A stretch of 64,000 bases of DNA from Alkalibacterium sp. Lineage in GTDB: Bacteria; Bacillota; Bacilli; Lactobacillales; Carnobacteriaceae_A. The notes beneath the pieces were generated by a model. It was not told where the DNA came from and searched no databases. It saw only the letters and a list, made by a program, of their open reading frames with translations. The stretch is from positions 186,001 through 250,000 of the forward strand of contig RECC01000036.1 of assembly GCA_007692455.1 (NCBI GenBank), given 5' to 3'. Made by a program: the position numbers and the translations under genes. Shown piece after piece: positions 29,749 through 38,008 of the stretch (positions are counted from its first letter, which is position 1; each line of letters opens with the position of its first letter).

Positions 29749-31084
29749 TCGGCTTTTTGCTGTACAGATTCTTGAGAAAGTTGAGAAGAATCAGTCCTTC
29801 AGCAATCTGCTGTTAAATGAAACGGTTAAGGAACAGAATTTATCACCGGAAAACATCGGCCTGCTGACTGAACTGGTTTATGGCGTGATCCAGAACAAGC
29901 TCAAACTGGATTATCAGCTGGAACCTTTTATTAAAAAACAGAAGAAAATTGATTCGTGGGTTAGACAGCTCCTGCGTATCTCACTTTACCAGATGACCAT
30001 GCTGGATAAAGTACCGACCCACGCAGTGGTTGATGAAGCAGTTAAAATAGCTAAATTACGTGGACACAGAGGTGTATCGGGCTTCGTTAATGGCGTACTG
30101 AGGAAAATTGACCGTGACGGGGTAAGGTCAGCTGCTGACATTAAAGATCCTGTTGAAAAGATGTCGGTTCAGTACAGTTATCCTCTGTGGATTATCGAAC
30201 TGCTGGTTGACGAAGTCGGAAAAGAGGAGACTGAAAAAATTATTAAGTCACTTTCGACACGTTCTAAACTTAGTTTGAGAGTGAATACATCACTCAAATC
30301 TATGGAAGCTGTTATAGCCCAATTGGAAGATGAGGGCTTCGGTGTTTCGAAAAGCCTGGTGTCTAAATACGGCCTGATTTGTGAGAACGGTCTGCCCGTT
30401 AAGTCTGACTTATTCAAAGATGGTATCATTACTATACAAGACGAAAGTTCCATGCTGGTTGCTGAAGCGATGCAGATAAAGCCATCCGATGTTATTTTAG
30501 ATGCCTGTGCCGCTCCTGGGGGCAAGACAACCCATATGGCTTCTTATCTTGATAAAGACCAGTGGGGTGAGGTAGTTGCTCTTGATTTGCATGAAAATAA
30601 GCTCGATAAAGTCTTGGAAAACGCTGAGCGCCTTCGTGTCGACGATCTGATAGAGGTTAGAGCGATGGATGCACGCAAAAGTGCTGACAGCTTTCCGGAT
30701 CAGACATTTGACAAAATCTTAGTGGATGCACCCTGTTCAGGCCTTGGATTGATGAGAAGAAAGCCGGATATTCGTTACCAGAAGTCCTTAAAAGATATTT
30801 ATTCACTGCAGAAAGTGCAGTTGGATATTTTAAACAGTGTAGCGCCTCTCTTAAAAGAAGAGGGTCGTATGATTTACAGCACTTGCACAATAACAAAAAA
30901 GGAAAATGACGAAGTCGTCCGCTCTTTCCTTGAAGAGAATAAGAACTTTATAGTGGAGCCTGTTCAGTTGACCAACGATAAACTGAAACTGTCCGATGAA
31001 GGATATCTGCATTTATATCCTCATTTACATGGCACAGATGGATTTTTTATTGCAAGTCTAAGAAAAACAAGTGATAATAAGTAA
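29726..31084 (+). CDS. rsmB: 16S rRNA (cytosine-967-C5)-methyltransferase
   Basis: RsmB (Sun) methylates C967 of 16S rRNA. The 452-aa protein has a NusB-like RNA-binding domain (residues 1-135) and a SAM-dependent methyltransferase domain with DACAAPGGKTTH and the two catalytic cysteines C337 (DAPCSGLG) and C387 (STCTI). It starts with TTG 29726, preceded by AAGGGGT and lying within the end of fmt, so it is probably translationally coupled. The PP2C phosphatase gene follows after 51 bases. Confidence 0.95.
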   Translation: MKTDNQNSRLFAVQILEKVEKNQSFSNLLLNETVKEQNLSPENIGLLTELVYGVIQNKLKLDYQLEPFIKKQKKIDSWVRQLLRISLYQMTMLDKVPTHAVVDEAVKIAKLRGHRGVSGFVNGVLRKIDRDGVRSAADIKDPVEKMSVQYSYPLWIIELLVDEVGKEETEKIIKSLSTRSKLSLRVNTSLKSMEAVIAQLEDEGFGVSKSLVSKYGLICENGLPVKSDLFKDGIITIQDESSMLVAEAMQIKPSDVILDACAAPGGKTTHMASYLDKDQWGEVVALDLHENKLDKVLENAERLRVDDLIEVRAMDARKSADSFPDQTFDKILVDAPCSGLGLMRRKPDIRYQKSLKDIYSLQKVQLDILNSVAPLLKEEGRMIYSTCTITKKENDEVVRSFLEENKNFIVEPVQLTNDKLKLSDEGYLHLYPHLHGTDGFFIASLRKTSDNK

Positions 31085-31135
31085 TAGAGCTGATTACCTA
31101 TCAGCTTTTACATAGCAAATTGTGGAGTGAAACTA

Positions 31136-31894
31136 ATGAATACTTTTAAACAGACACATATAGGATTACGGTCAACGAATCAAGATTATGTTGAATTGTT
31201 TTATAATGAGAAAAACCATCTGCTGGCAGTGTTATGTGACGGGATGGGCGGTCATAAAGCAGGCGATATCGCAAGTGAAATGGCGGTGCTGCAACTAGGT
31301 AACGAGTGGACGAAAACAGCTTTCGAAACAGCTGAAGAAACCCGTCAATGGCTGACCAGTCAGATAAACATTGAAAATCAGAGGATATACCGTGTATCAA
31401 AAACATATAGTGATCTTCAGGGAATGGGGACCACGCTGGTTACAGCTGCTTTTTTAGATGATGAAATAGTTATCGGAAATATAGGAGACAGTAGGGCCTA
31501 TCAGTGGAAATCCGCTTCCGAGGAATTCAACTTAATTACGACGGACCATTCATTTGCAAATGAGCTGCGACTAAGCGGTCAGATTACAGCAGAAGAAGCA
31601 AAAACGCATAGTCAGCGTCATATGCTGACACGTTCATTGGGTGTGTTCGACAAAGTAACTGTTGATTTTTTTGGATTGAAAAAGAATCCGACTGATCTAA
31701 TTCTTCTCTGTTCGGATGGCTTGTCAAATGGGTTATCAAATGAAGAAATGAAAACAATAGTGGCGATGAATGATACTCTCGAAAGCAAGGCAGAAAAGCT
31801 GACTGAGTCCGCCTTGAATAATGGCTCGACAGACAACATTACGGTTTGCTTAATTGAAACTGATGCTTCCGTAATAAAAGGAAAGGAGGAATAG
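31136..31894 (+). CDS. stp: PP2C-type serine/threonine protein phosphatase
   Basis: Removes phosphate from proteins phosphorylated by the neighbouring PASTA kinase. The 252-aa protein carries the metal-binding motifs of bacterial PP2C: DGMGGHKAGDIAS, NIGDSRAY, TTDHSF, CSDGLSNGLS and a final DNITV. I chose ATG 31136, eight bases after GGAG; an in-frame GTG at 31127 overlaps that site. The stop is three bases before the prkC start, and the pair stp-prkC is conserved across Firmicutes. Also called PrpC. Confidence 0.95.
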   Translation: MNTFKQTHIGLRSTNQDYVELFYNEKNHLLAVLCDGMGGHKAGDIASEMAVLQLGNEWTKTAFETAEETRQWLTSQINIENQRIYRVSKTYSDLQGMGTTLVTAAFLDDEIVIGNIGDSRAYQWKSASEEFNLITTDHSFANELRLSGQITAEEAKTHSQRHMLTRSLGVFDKVTVDFFGLKKNPTDLILLCSDGLSNGLSNEEMKTIVAMNDTLESKAEKLTESALNNGSTDNITVCLIETDASVIKGKEE

Positions 31895-31897
31895 TGA

Positions 31898-33916
31898 GTG
31901 ATACCAGGACAGAGAATAAGTAACCGATATAAAATACTTAAGGAAATTGGCTCCGGGGGAATGGCGCATGTTTACCTGGCAGAAGATTTAATTCTAGAGC
32001 GAAATGTTGCAGTAAAGCTGATGCAGTATAACTTTCATAATGATGAAGCCAGCATCAGACGATTTAAAAGAGAAGCCCTGTCTACAACAGAGTTGACTCA
32101 TCAGAATATCGTCAATGTTGTGGATGTGGGTGAAGAAGATACCCCTTACATTGTCATGGAATATGTGGAAGGCTTTGATCTAAAGGAATTTATCCGACTG
32201 AATCACCCTATTCCTTATAAAAAGAGCATTACTATCATGAGTCAGATTTTGGATGCGGTTGAATATGCCCATAATCATAACATTATCCATAGAGACCTGA
32301 AGCCTCAAAATATCCTAATTGATCACGATGAAAAAGTGAAGATTACAGATTTCGGCATAGCTGTGGCACTGAGTGAAAATTCTATCACACAGACCAACTC
32401 ATTGCTCGGATCTGTACACTATATTTCACCTGAACAGGCTAGAGGTAGTATGGCAACTAAACAGTCAGACATTTATTCACTGGGAATCTTATTATATGAA
32501 CTGCTTTCCGGAGAAGTACCTTTTGATGGAGAATCAGCTGTTTCAATCGCCTTGAAGCATTTCCAGAATGACATGCCTTCACTGAAAGAAAAAGATGCTT
32601 CTCTTCCGCAGCCTCTGGAAAATGTTGTTCTTAAAGCCACGGCGAAAGAACCTAAGCACCGGTATCAGTCTGTTGTTGAAATGAAACGGGATTTGCAGAC
32701 GGCATTATCTGCAGAACGGGCAAACGAAGAAAAGTTTGTTCCTCTCTCAGATGATAATGAAGAAACCCGTATGATCCAACCGATATCAGAGGATACAAAA
32801 CCGGTTGCACCAGTTGCCGCTGCAGCTAAAGTTGAAAAACCAAACAATGAAGCTGATAACAGAAAAAAAGCTGGGAATACCCGAAAGAGCAGAAAAAAAG
32901 GTCTGCTAGCCGTTATATTTTTACTGCTGTTTTTAATTATCAGTTTAGTTATTTTCAGTATGACCCGACCGCGTGAAGTGAATGTTCCTGATTTAATGGG
33001 GCTTAGTCTGGAAGAAGCAGTAACTGAGCTGGAAGCTCTTAATCTGGAAACAGGACAAATTAATGAACTTCATCATGAAGAAATAGAAGAAGGTCATGTC
33101 ATACGTACAAACCCTTCTAGTGATGCCGTGCTTCGAGAGAATGCAACCGTCAATCTGTATGTCAGTCTGGGGGAAGAAAGAATTACGCTTGATGATTATA
33201 CAAACTATTCCTTCGAAGATGCACGTGCTGAACTGACTGAATTAGGTCTCAGTGTGGAGCGGGAGGAATCTTTCAGCAGTGATATAGCTGAAGGGAATGT
33301 CGTGTCCCAGAGTATCACAGCAGGAGACGAGGTAATACCAAGTCAATCCTCAATAACACTGATTGTCAGTTCCGGACCTGAAGGATTTGCTTTACGTAAC
33401 TTGACTGGTTATTCGTCTACAGGTGTTGAGGAATATGCCGATGAATTAAATCTATCTGTTACCATTACTCAGGAAACACACGAATCCATACCTGCTGGAC
33501 AAGTTGCAAGACAGTCTCCAGAAGCAGGAACGACTGTTTTTCCTGGTTCAAGAATATCAGTAGTCTTTTCTGAAGGGCCGGAAGAAACAGAAATGATTTC
33601 CTTTGACAGAGGCATTATTATCGAATACGAGCCGAGAGACGAGGAAACTGATGAAGATGATGAAAACGATAGCGACTCTGATGAAGAACAGGAGAATGGT
33701 TCAGACGAGGAAACTACCTTAGTTCCGAATGAGATTGAAATCTATGTAGACGATGCAGAAAATAGTTTTGATGAACCTTATCGTGTGTTTGATATATTCG
33801 AACGGACTCCCGAGATTATCACTTTTGTGGTTGAAGAAGGAGAGACAGCCAGTTTCAGAGTGGTCAGAGACGGAGAAATTATTAAAGAAGAGACAGGCAT
33901 CAGTCCAAATGATTAA
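31898..33916 (+). CDS. prkC: PASTA-domain serine/threonine protein kinase
   Basis: A membrane kinase that senses cell-wall fragments or lipid II and controls growth and wall synthesis. The 672-aa protein has a cytoplasmic kinase domain (residues 1-270) with Lys40, HRDLKPQN (131-138, D133) and DFG (D151), a basic linker, one membrane segment (about 335-354), and three extracellular PASTA repeats (about 357-425, 426-494, 495-565). After them come a very acidic stretch rich in Asp, Glu and Ser (about 570-605) and a further 60-residue domain I do not recognise. It starts with GTG 31898 behind AGGAGG, four bases after stp. Confidence 0.95.
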   Translation: MIPGQRISNRYKILKEIGSGGMAHVYLAEDLILERNVAVKLMQYNFHNDEASIRRFKREALSTTELTHQNIVNVVDVGEEDTPYIVMEYVEGFDLKEFIRLNHPIPYKKSITIMSQILDAVEYAHNHNIIHRDLKPQNILIDHDEKVKITDFGIAVALSENSITQTNSLLGSVHYISPEQARGSMATKQSDIYSLGILLYELLSGEVPFDGESAVSIALKHFQNDMPSLKEKDASLPQPLENVVLKATAKEPKHRYQSVVEMKRDLQTALSAERANEEKFVPLSDDNEETRMIQPISEDTKPVAPVAAAAKVEKPNNEADNRKKAGNTRKSRKKGLLAVIFLLLFLIISLVIFSMTRPREVNVPDLMGLSLEEAVTELEALNLETGQINELHHEEIEEGHVIRTNPSSDAVLRENATVNLYVSLGEERITLDDYTNYSFEDARAELTELGLSVEREESFSSDIAEGNVVSQSITAGDEVIPSQSSITLIVSSGPEGFALRNLTGYSSTGVEEYADELNLSVTITQETHESIPAGQVARQSPEAGTTVFPGSRISVVFSEGPEETEMISFDRGIIIEYEPRDEETDEDDENDSDSDEEQENGSDEETTLVPNEIEIYVDDAENSFDEPYRVFDIFERTPEIITFVVEEGETASFRVVRDGEIIKEETGISPND

Positions 33917-33931
33917 GGAGGCAGTCATATT

Positions 33932-34849
33932 TTGAACAAGGGACGAATTGTAAAAGCATTGAGTGGGTTTTATTATATAAAAACGGATGAGGGTGAAATT
34001 TTCCAGACTAGACCTAGAGGTATTTTCAGAAAAAGAAAAGAATCGCCACTAGTTGGAGATAAAGTAGCGTTCACTTATGAGACTAAAGAAGAAGGAACAC
34101 TTGAAGAGATTTTTCCGAGGAAAAATGAACTCAAGAGACCGTCAGTTGCAAATGTGGACATCGGTTTTGTTATTATGTCTGCTAAGGATCCGGACTTCTC
34201 TACTTCTTTGCTGGATCGTTATCTTGTATCCCTTGAACAGTATGCAATTACTCCGATAATATATGTCACCAAAACAGATATCGTAACAGACGAAGAATAT
34301 ACAGAAATGAAAAATAAGATAAAGGTTTATGAAGCAATCGGCTATACCATTATTCTACCGGAAAGAGGGGAAATACTTTCTTCGGAAGAAATAATAGAGA
34401 CGTTCGGCAAGTTAGCCGATCAGAGACTAGGTGTGTTTCTGGGTCAGTCAGGGGCAGGGAAATCAACACTTCTGAATAAAATCAATCCAGATCTTCAGCT
34501 GAAAATTGGTGAAACATCAAAGTCACTTGGTCGAGGCCGGCATACAACCCGTCATGTTGAACTGGTAGAACTTCTTGGAGGACTCATAGCCGATACACCG
34601 GGCTTCAGCGCCATTCAATTTGAAGAATTGACCATACAGGAGTTGCCAGAATGTTTTCCTGAAATTTGGGAAACAGGCAAAGACTGCAGGTTTAGCGGCT
34701 GTCTTCACAATAACGAGCCGAACTGTGCGGTAAAAGAGGCTGTTGAGAATGGCACTGTTGCAGAGTTTCGATATGACAACTATCTTTCAATAATGAAAGA
34801 GATAGAAAATAGAAAACCAAAGTATGGAAAAAAGAAAGGGGATAAATAA
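33932..34849 (+). CDS. rsgA: Ribosome small-subunit GTPase A
   Basis: RsgA helps the 30S subunit mature. The 305-aa protein has an N-terminal OB fold, a circularly permuted GTPase domain (motif order TKTD, then GQSGAGKSTLLNKI, then DTPGFS), and a C-terminal zinc site (CRFSGCLHNNEPNC). It starts with TTG 33932 behind AAGGAGG. It overlaps rpe by one base. The order prkC-rsgA-rpe-thiN is conserved in Firmicutes. Confidence 0.96.
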   Translation: MNKGRIVKALSGFYYIKTDEGEIFQTRPRGIFRKRKESPLVGDKVAFTYETKEEGTLEEIFPRKNELKRPSVANVDIGFVIMSAKDPDFSTSLLDRYLVSLEQYAITPIIYVTKTDIVTDEEYTEMKNKIKVYEAIGYTIILPERGEILSSEEIIETFGKLADQRLGVFLGQSGAGKSTLLNKINPDLQLKIGETSKSLGRGRHTTRHVELVELLGGLIADTPGFSAIQFEELTIQELPECFPEIWETGKDCRFSGCLHNNEPNCAVKEAVENGTVAEFRYDNYLSIMKEIENRKPKYGKKKGDK

Positions 34850-35499
34850 TGAAGATTGCACCGTCAATTTTAAGTGCCGATTTTGCGCAATTAAAAAATG
34901 AAATAAAAAAGATTGAATCTGGTGGGGCAGACTGGGTTCACATTGACACCATGGATGGACATTTTGTTCCGAACTTATCTTTTGGAGCACCCATTGTTAA
35001 ATCAATCAGGCCTCATACAGCTTTGACACTGGACTGTCACCTGATGGTGGAAAATCCGGAAAATTATGTGAAGGACTTTGCAGACGCTGGAGCAGATATT
35101 ATCTCTTTTCATATTGAAAGTACAGCCCATGCCCACCGGACAATTCAGATGATACGATCACATGAAATGAAAGCGGGTATTGTGATTAATCCAGCCACAC
35201 CTGTGTCAGCGATATCTGAAGTTCTCGGACTGGTTGATCTTGTACTCGTTATGACAGTGAACCCTGGTTTTGGCGGTCAGTCATTTATAAGTGAAACAGT
35301 AAGTAAAATAAAAGAGTTGAATACATTAAAAGACGATAACGGTTGGAATTATGAGATAGAAGTTGATGGAGGAATAAACGACGAAACTGCAAAAGTATGT
35401 TTAGAAGCAGGTGCTACGGTATTAGTAGCCGGCTCTTATGTATATGGAGCAAGCAATGCAGGAGAACAGATCAGTAAGCTGAAACAGTCGGTGAAGTAG
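34849..35499 (+). CDS. rpe: Ribulose-phosphate 3-epimerase
   Basis: Interconverts ribulose 5-phosphate and xylulose 5-phosphate in the pentose phosphate pathway. The 216-aa TIM-barrel protein begins KIAPSILSADFA and has the metal-binding segments HIDTMDGHFVPNLSFG and LDCHLMVENPE, MTVNPGFGGQSFI, and EVDGGIN. Its start overlaps the rsgA stop (TAATG) and thiN begins on the base after its stop, so the three are tightly coupled. Confidence 0.97.
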   Translation: MKIAPSILSADFAQLKNEIKKIESGGADWVHIDTMDGHFVPNLSFGAPIVKSIRPHTALTLDCHLMVENPENYVKDFADAGADIISFHIESTAHAHRTIQMIRSHEMKAGIVINPATPVSAISEVLGLVDLVLVMTVNPGFGGQSFISETVSKIKELNTLKDDNGWNYEIEVDGGINDETAKVCLEAGATVLVAGSYVYGASNAGEQISKLKQSVK

Positions 35500-36144
35500 A
35501 TGGGTACCGTTCATATTATGCTGGGAAGTCCGGATGAACAGAAAGCCTGGCCACCTAAGAATCAAAAGGATTATTATATTGGCGTGGATAGAGGTGCCCT
35601 TTACTTAGCTGAAAAAGGGTATAAGTCAGACCTGGTAATCGGGGATTTCGATTCGATATCTGACATTGAAAAACATGAGATAAAAAAATACGCTGAAGAA
35701 ATTATTGAGGTTGACCCTGATAAAGATGATACAGATGCAGAGCTGAGTCTAGTTTATGCTATGAGGCTATTTGAACCTGAAAAAGTCGTTATATATGGCT
35801 GGTCAGGTGGGCGTCTGGATCATTTGATGAGTACACTTATGATTCCGTTGCAGCCGAGATTTAAAAATATCCTGCCTAAAATCGAGTTTATCAATAAAAC
35901 CAATAAAATTTGTTATTTCCTGCCAGGATCTTATGTTATCCACAAGGACCAGAACAAAACGTACTGTTCAGTGATTGGAATGACGCCTCTTGAACAGCTG
36001 TCTCTGAATGAAGGGTTTAAATATCAGCTTAACAAGGTTGATTATAGCTATCCGGCCGCTTTAGTCAGCAACGAATTTGTGACTGATACTGCCGAGTTGA
36101 CTTTTGACTCTGGGATAATAGCCTTCATTCAAAGTAAAGACTGA
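35500..36144 (+). CDS. thiN: Thiamine pyrophosphokinase
   Basis: Converts thiamine and ATP to thiamine pyrophosphate and AMP. The 214-aa protein has the family signatures YIGVDRGALYLAEKG, DLVIGDFDSIS, DPDKDDTDAELSL and GWSGGRLDHLMSTL. It begins immediately after the rpe stop codon and closes this part of the operon; a terminator follows. With ThiT, which is controlled by the TPP riboswitch 31 kb upstream, it completes a salvage route from external thiamine; no biosynthesis genes are in the window. Confidence 0.95.
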   Translation: MGTVHIMLGSPDEQKAWPPKNQKDYYIGVDRGALYLAEKGYKSDLVIGDFDSISDIEKHEIKKYAEEIIEVDPDKDDTDAELSLVYAMRLFEPEKVVIYGWSGGRLDHLMSTLMIPLQPRFKNILPKIEFINKTNKICYFLPGSYVIHKDQNKTYCSVIGMTPLEQLSLNEGFKYQLNKVDYSYPAALVSNEFVTDTAELTFDSGIIAFIQSKD

Positions 36145-36221
36145 GCGACACACTGCTCGTTCAATAAATGAAGATGAATAATCCTAACCAAGAAACTGAA
36201 AGAGTCAATTTTCAATGTAAC

Positions 36222-36267
36222 AAGCAATGAACACTCGTCTATATTAGGAGTGTATCATTGCTTTTTT
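36222..36267 (+). terminator. Terminator after thiN
   Basis: A 15-bp stem with one bulge (36222-36236 with 36248-36263) is followed by T-rich sequence (36262-36267). It ends the long rsgA-rpe-thiN transcript. Confidence 0.88.
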
Positions 36268-36330
36268 CCTTACTTAAGTATAAAAGAGAGACAATGATGA
36301 GTCGATAATCATCATAAACAACATCTCAAT

Positions 36331-36350
36331 TCGAAAAATTACTATTTCGA
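36331..36350. repeat. Inverted repeat upstream of the PilZ gene
   Basis: TCGAAA (36331-36336) and TTTCGA (36345-36350) are perfect arms with an 8-base spacer, just upstream of a TATAAT box (36372-36377). It may be an operator for the PilZ gene; no regulator is known. Confidence 0.4.
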
Positions 36351-36436
36351 ACGATATATATTATGTTAAACTATAATAAATAATAAATGATACGAATACA
36401 TAAAAACTATTTTAGATAATGAATAGAGGTATGGAC

Positions 36437-36808
36437 ATGATTAATAGAAGAAAGTTTTTCCGATGCAGGATTAAGGGGTTCAAAGAGGCGACACTGATTT
36501 TGCCTGCAGAACAAGACAGGGTCTATAAGGTTACTTTAAGAAATATCAGTGGCAATGGTCTGTCATTTGTAAGCAGAGAAAAATTCATGATATCTGAATT
36601 TCTTACCTATACCTTTAAGTTTAATCTGGAAGATGAGGACTTTGAACTTAAAGGCTGTATTGTGAGAAAAAATGGAGAAGAGGATCGTTACACTAAGTAC
36701 GGGGTCAAGCTGGTTCCATTATCTGTAAAAGAAGAGTCAAAACTGATTAGTGTTATTAACAGATATCAGACCAAACAGTACCGAGATGATCTATTCTCTA
36801 AAGATTGA
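36437..36808 (+). CDS. PilZ domain protein (cyclic di-GMP binding)
   Basis: A 123-aa single-domain PilZ protein. It shows both ligand motifs: RRKFFR (residues 4-9), the RxxxR switch, and NISGNG, the (D/N)xSxxG motif, about 35 residues later. I chose ATG 36437, six bases after AGAGGT; two upstream in-frame ATGs precede that site. It has its own TATAAT box and lies between thiN and rpmB, where related genomes have no such gene, so it looks inserted. No cyclase or phosphodiesterase gene is in the window. Its output is unknown. Confidence 0.82.
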   Translation: MINRRKFFRCRIKGFKEATLILPAEQDRVYKVTLRNISGNGLSFVSREKFMISEFLTYTFKFNLEDEDFELKGCIVRKNGEEDRYTKYGVKLVPLSVKEESKLISVINRYQTKQYRDDLFSKD

Positions 36809-36963
36809 ACTGAGTTCTGCAATAAAGGGGTATGTAAAACGACTGAAATCACACTACGTAACATTTGAGAGTGTGGTTTTTGATTATAGGCTTCAATCCA
36901 AAGCTGACAGGTTAAAGATTTTAAGGAATAAATAGATCGATTTATACTAATTTTTACATAAGC

Positions 36964-37005
36964 AAAAAAGACCTGCAGATGTTAATTACTTAACATCTGC
37001 AGGTC
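36964..37005 (-). terminator. Terminator of rpmB
   Basis: A perfect 15-bp stem (36970-36984 with 36991-37005) with a six-base loop. On the - strand it is followed at once by six T, and a T-run also follows on the + strand, so it could act both ways. Confidence 0.9.
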
Positions 37006-37020
37006 TACGATTTTTTTGTA

Positions 37021-37209
37021 TTATACACGCTCAACTTTTCCTGATTTTAAAGCGCGGGCAGATACCCATACTTTTTTAGGTTTTCCATCAACCATGATAC
37101 GAACTTTTTGTAAATTCGCAGCGAAGCGACGTTTTGATTTGTTGTTAGCGTGTGAGCGGTTGTTTCCGCTTCTAGCTTTACGTCCAGTTACAAAACATTC
37201 TTTAGCCAT
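37021..37209 (-). CDS. rpmB: 50S ribosomal protein L28
   Basis: A 62-aa basic protein of the large ribosomal subunit. It matches L28 throughout: [35 protein letters not shown] chose ATG 37209, behind AGGAGGAG; in-frame sequence upstream is not L28-like. It is a single gene on the - strand, as in Bacillus, with its own promoter and terminator. The zinc-binding cysteine pairs of some L28 forms are absent (one Cys only), so it is the zinc-free type. Confidence 0.97.
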   Translation of the reverse strand: MAKECFVTGRKARSGNNRSHANNKSKRRFAANLQKVRIMVDGKPKKVWVSARALKSGKVERV

Positions 37210-37264
37210 TTTTTCTCCTCCTTCGTGCATAGCCTCATCTATCGAAGCTAAATCATACTTATAT

Positions 37265-37293
37265 AAGATAGCATAAATAATCGGATGTAGCAA
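37265..37293 (-). promoter_or_regulatory. Promoter of rpmB
   Basis: On the - strand, TTGCTA (37293-37288), 17 bases, TATCTT (37270-37265), about 55 bases before the rpmB start. Confidence 0.7.
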
Positions 37294-37480
37294 GTTTTTT
37301 TTGGAATCTTTCAAGGGAATTACCTTTACACTGATTAGTGAAAAACATTACCGCAGACACCCGCTACAACACGGAATCAGTAAGAGGATTTTACATTTCT
37401 TCTATAAAAAGAGCTGCAAACAGTGTATACTGATAAGTAGGATAATAATTAGTGTAATCGTTTGATTAATCAGTACCCTA

Positions 37481-37511
37481 AGGCAGGTTCAGCTCGTACT
37501 TGTCTTTTTTT
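37481..37511 (+). terminator. Terminator-like hairpin upstream of asp23; gap contents
   Basis: The 388-base gap between rpmB and the Asp23 gene holds the rpmB promoter and then, on the + strand, AGGCAGGT (37481-37488) pairing with ACTTGTCT (37498-37505; two G-U pairs) followed by seven T. A TATACT box sits at 37426-37431. A short transcript of about 75 bases, or a regulated leader for the 37598 gene, is possible. Nothing else was seen in the gap. Confidence 0.45.
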
Positions 37512-37597
37512 ATTGAGTGCGTTATGCTAAAATATGTTTGAATATCAAAGAAACCTTTTTAACTTAATTATAATTCAGTGTGGGAAGGGGAAAGAGG

Positions 37598-37963
37598 ATG
37601 AGTGTTCAAATGAATAATGAATTTGGAACAATCGAAATGTCAAATGATGTTATTTCTACTGTTGTTGGAGGAGCAGCTACAGAAATCTTCGGCATTGTCG
37701 GAATGGCCAGTCGAAAGCATGTTAGAGACGGTCTGAATGAAATACTTAATCGAGAGAATTTTTCCAGAGGCGTTGTCATTCGTCAGGAAGAAGGCGAAAT
37801 TGCCGTTGACGTGTATATAATCGTCAGCTATGGCACTAAAATTACTGAAGTTTCAAAAAATGTACAGGAACGTGTAAGATACCAGCTCGAAAATGATTTA
37901 GGCATTGTGACGCAATCAGTTAATGTGTTTGTTCAAGGTGTCAGAGTTCAAAACGAGATGTAA
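37598..37963 (+). CDS. Asp23/Gls24 family envelope stress protein (YloU type)
   Basis: A 121-aa member of the Asp23 (alkaline shock protein) family, small cytoplasmic proteins linked to envelope and alkaline stress. It shows GTIEMSNDVISTVVGGAATEIFGIVGMA and the C-terminal VNVFVQGVRV. I chose ATG 37598, seven bases after AAGGGG; an in-frame GTG 18 bases upstream precedes that site. It lies just before fakA (yloV), the conserved yloU-yloV pair. Precise molecular role in this organism is unknown. Confidence 0.92.
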   Translation: MSVQMNNEFGTIEMSNDVISTVVGGAATEIFGIVGMASRKHVRDGLNEILNRENFSRGVVIRQEEGEIAVDVYIIVSYGTKITEVSKNVQERVRYQLENDLGIVTQSVNVFVQGVRVQNEM

Positions 37964-38008
37964 GCCATAGTCACTTATTTTACGGTGACAAAGGAGGATA
38001 ATGGAAAA

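Noticed and set aside
37451-37466. A CcpA cre-like sequence (TGTAATCGTTTGAT)
   Set aside because: The 3' half does not match the cre consensus, and no sugar-use gene lies downstream.
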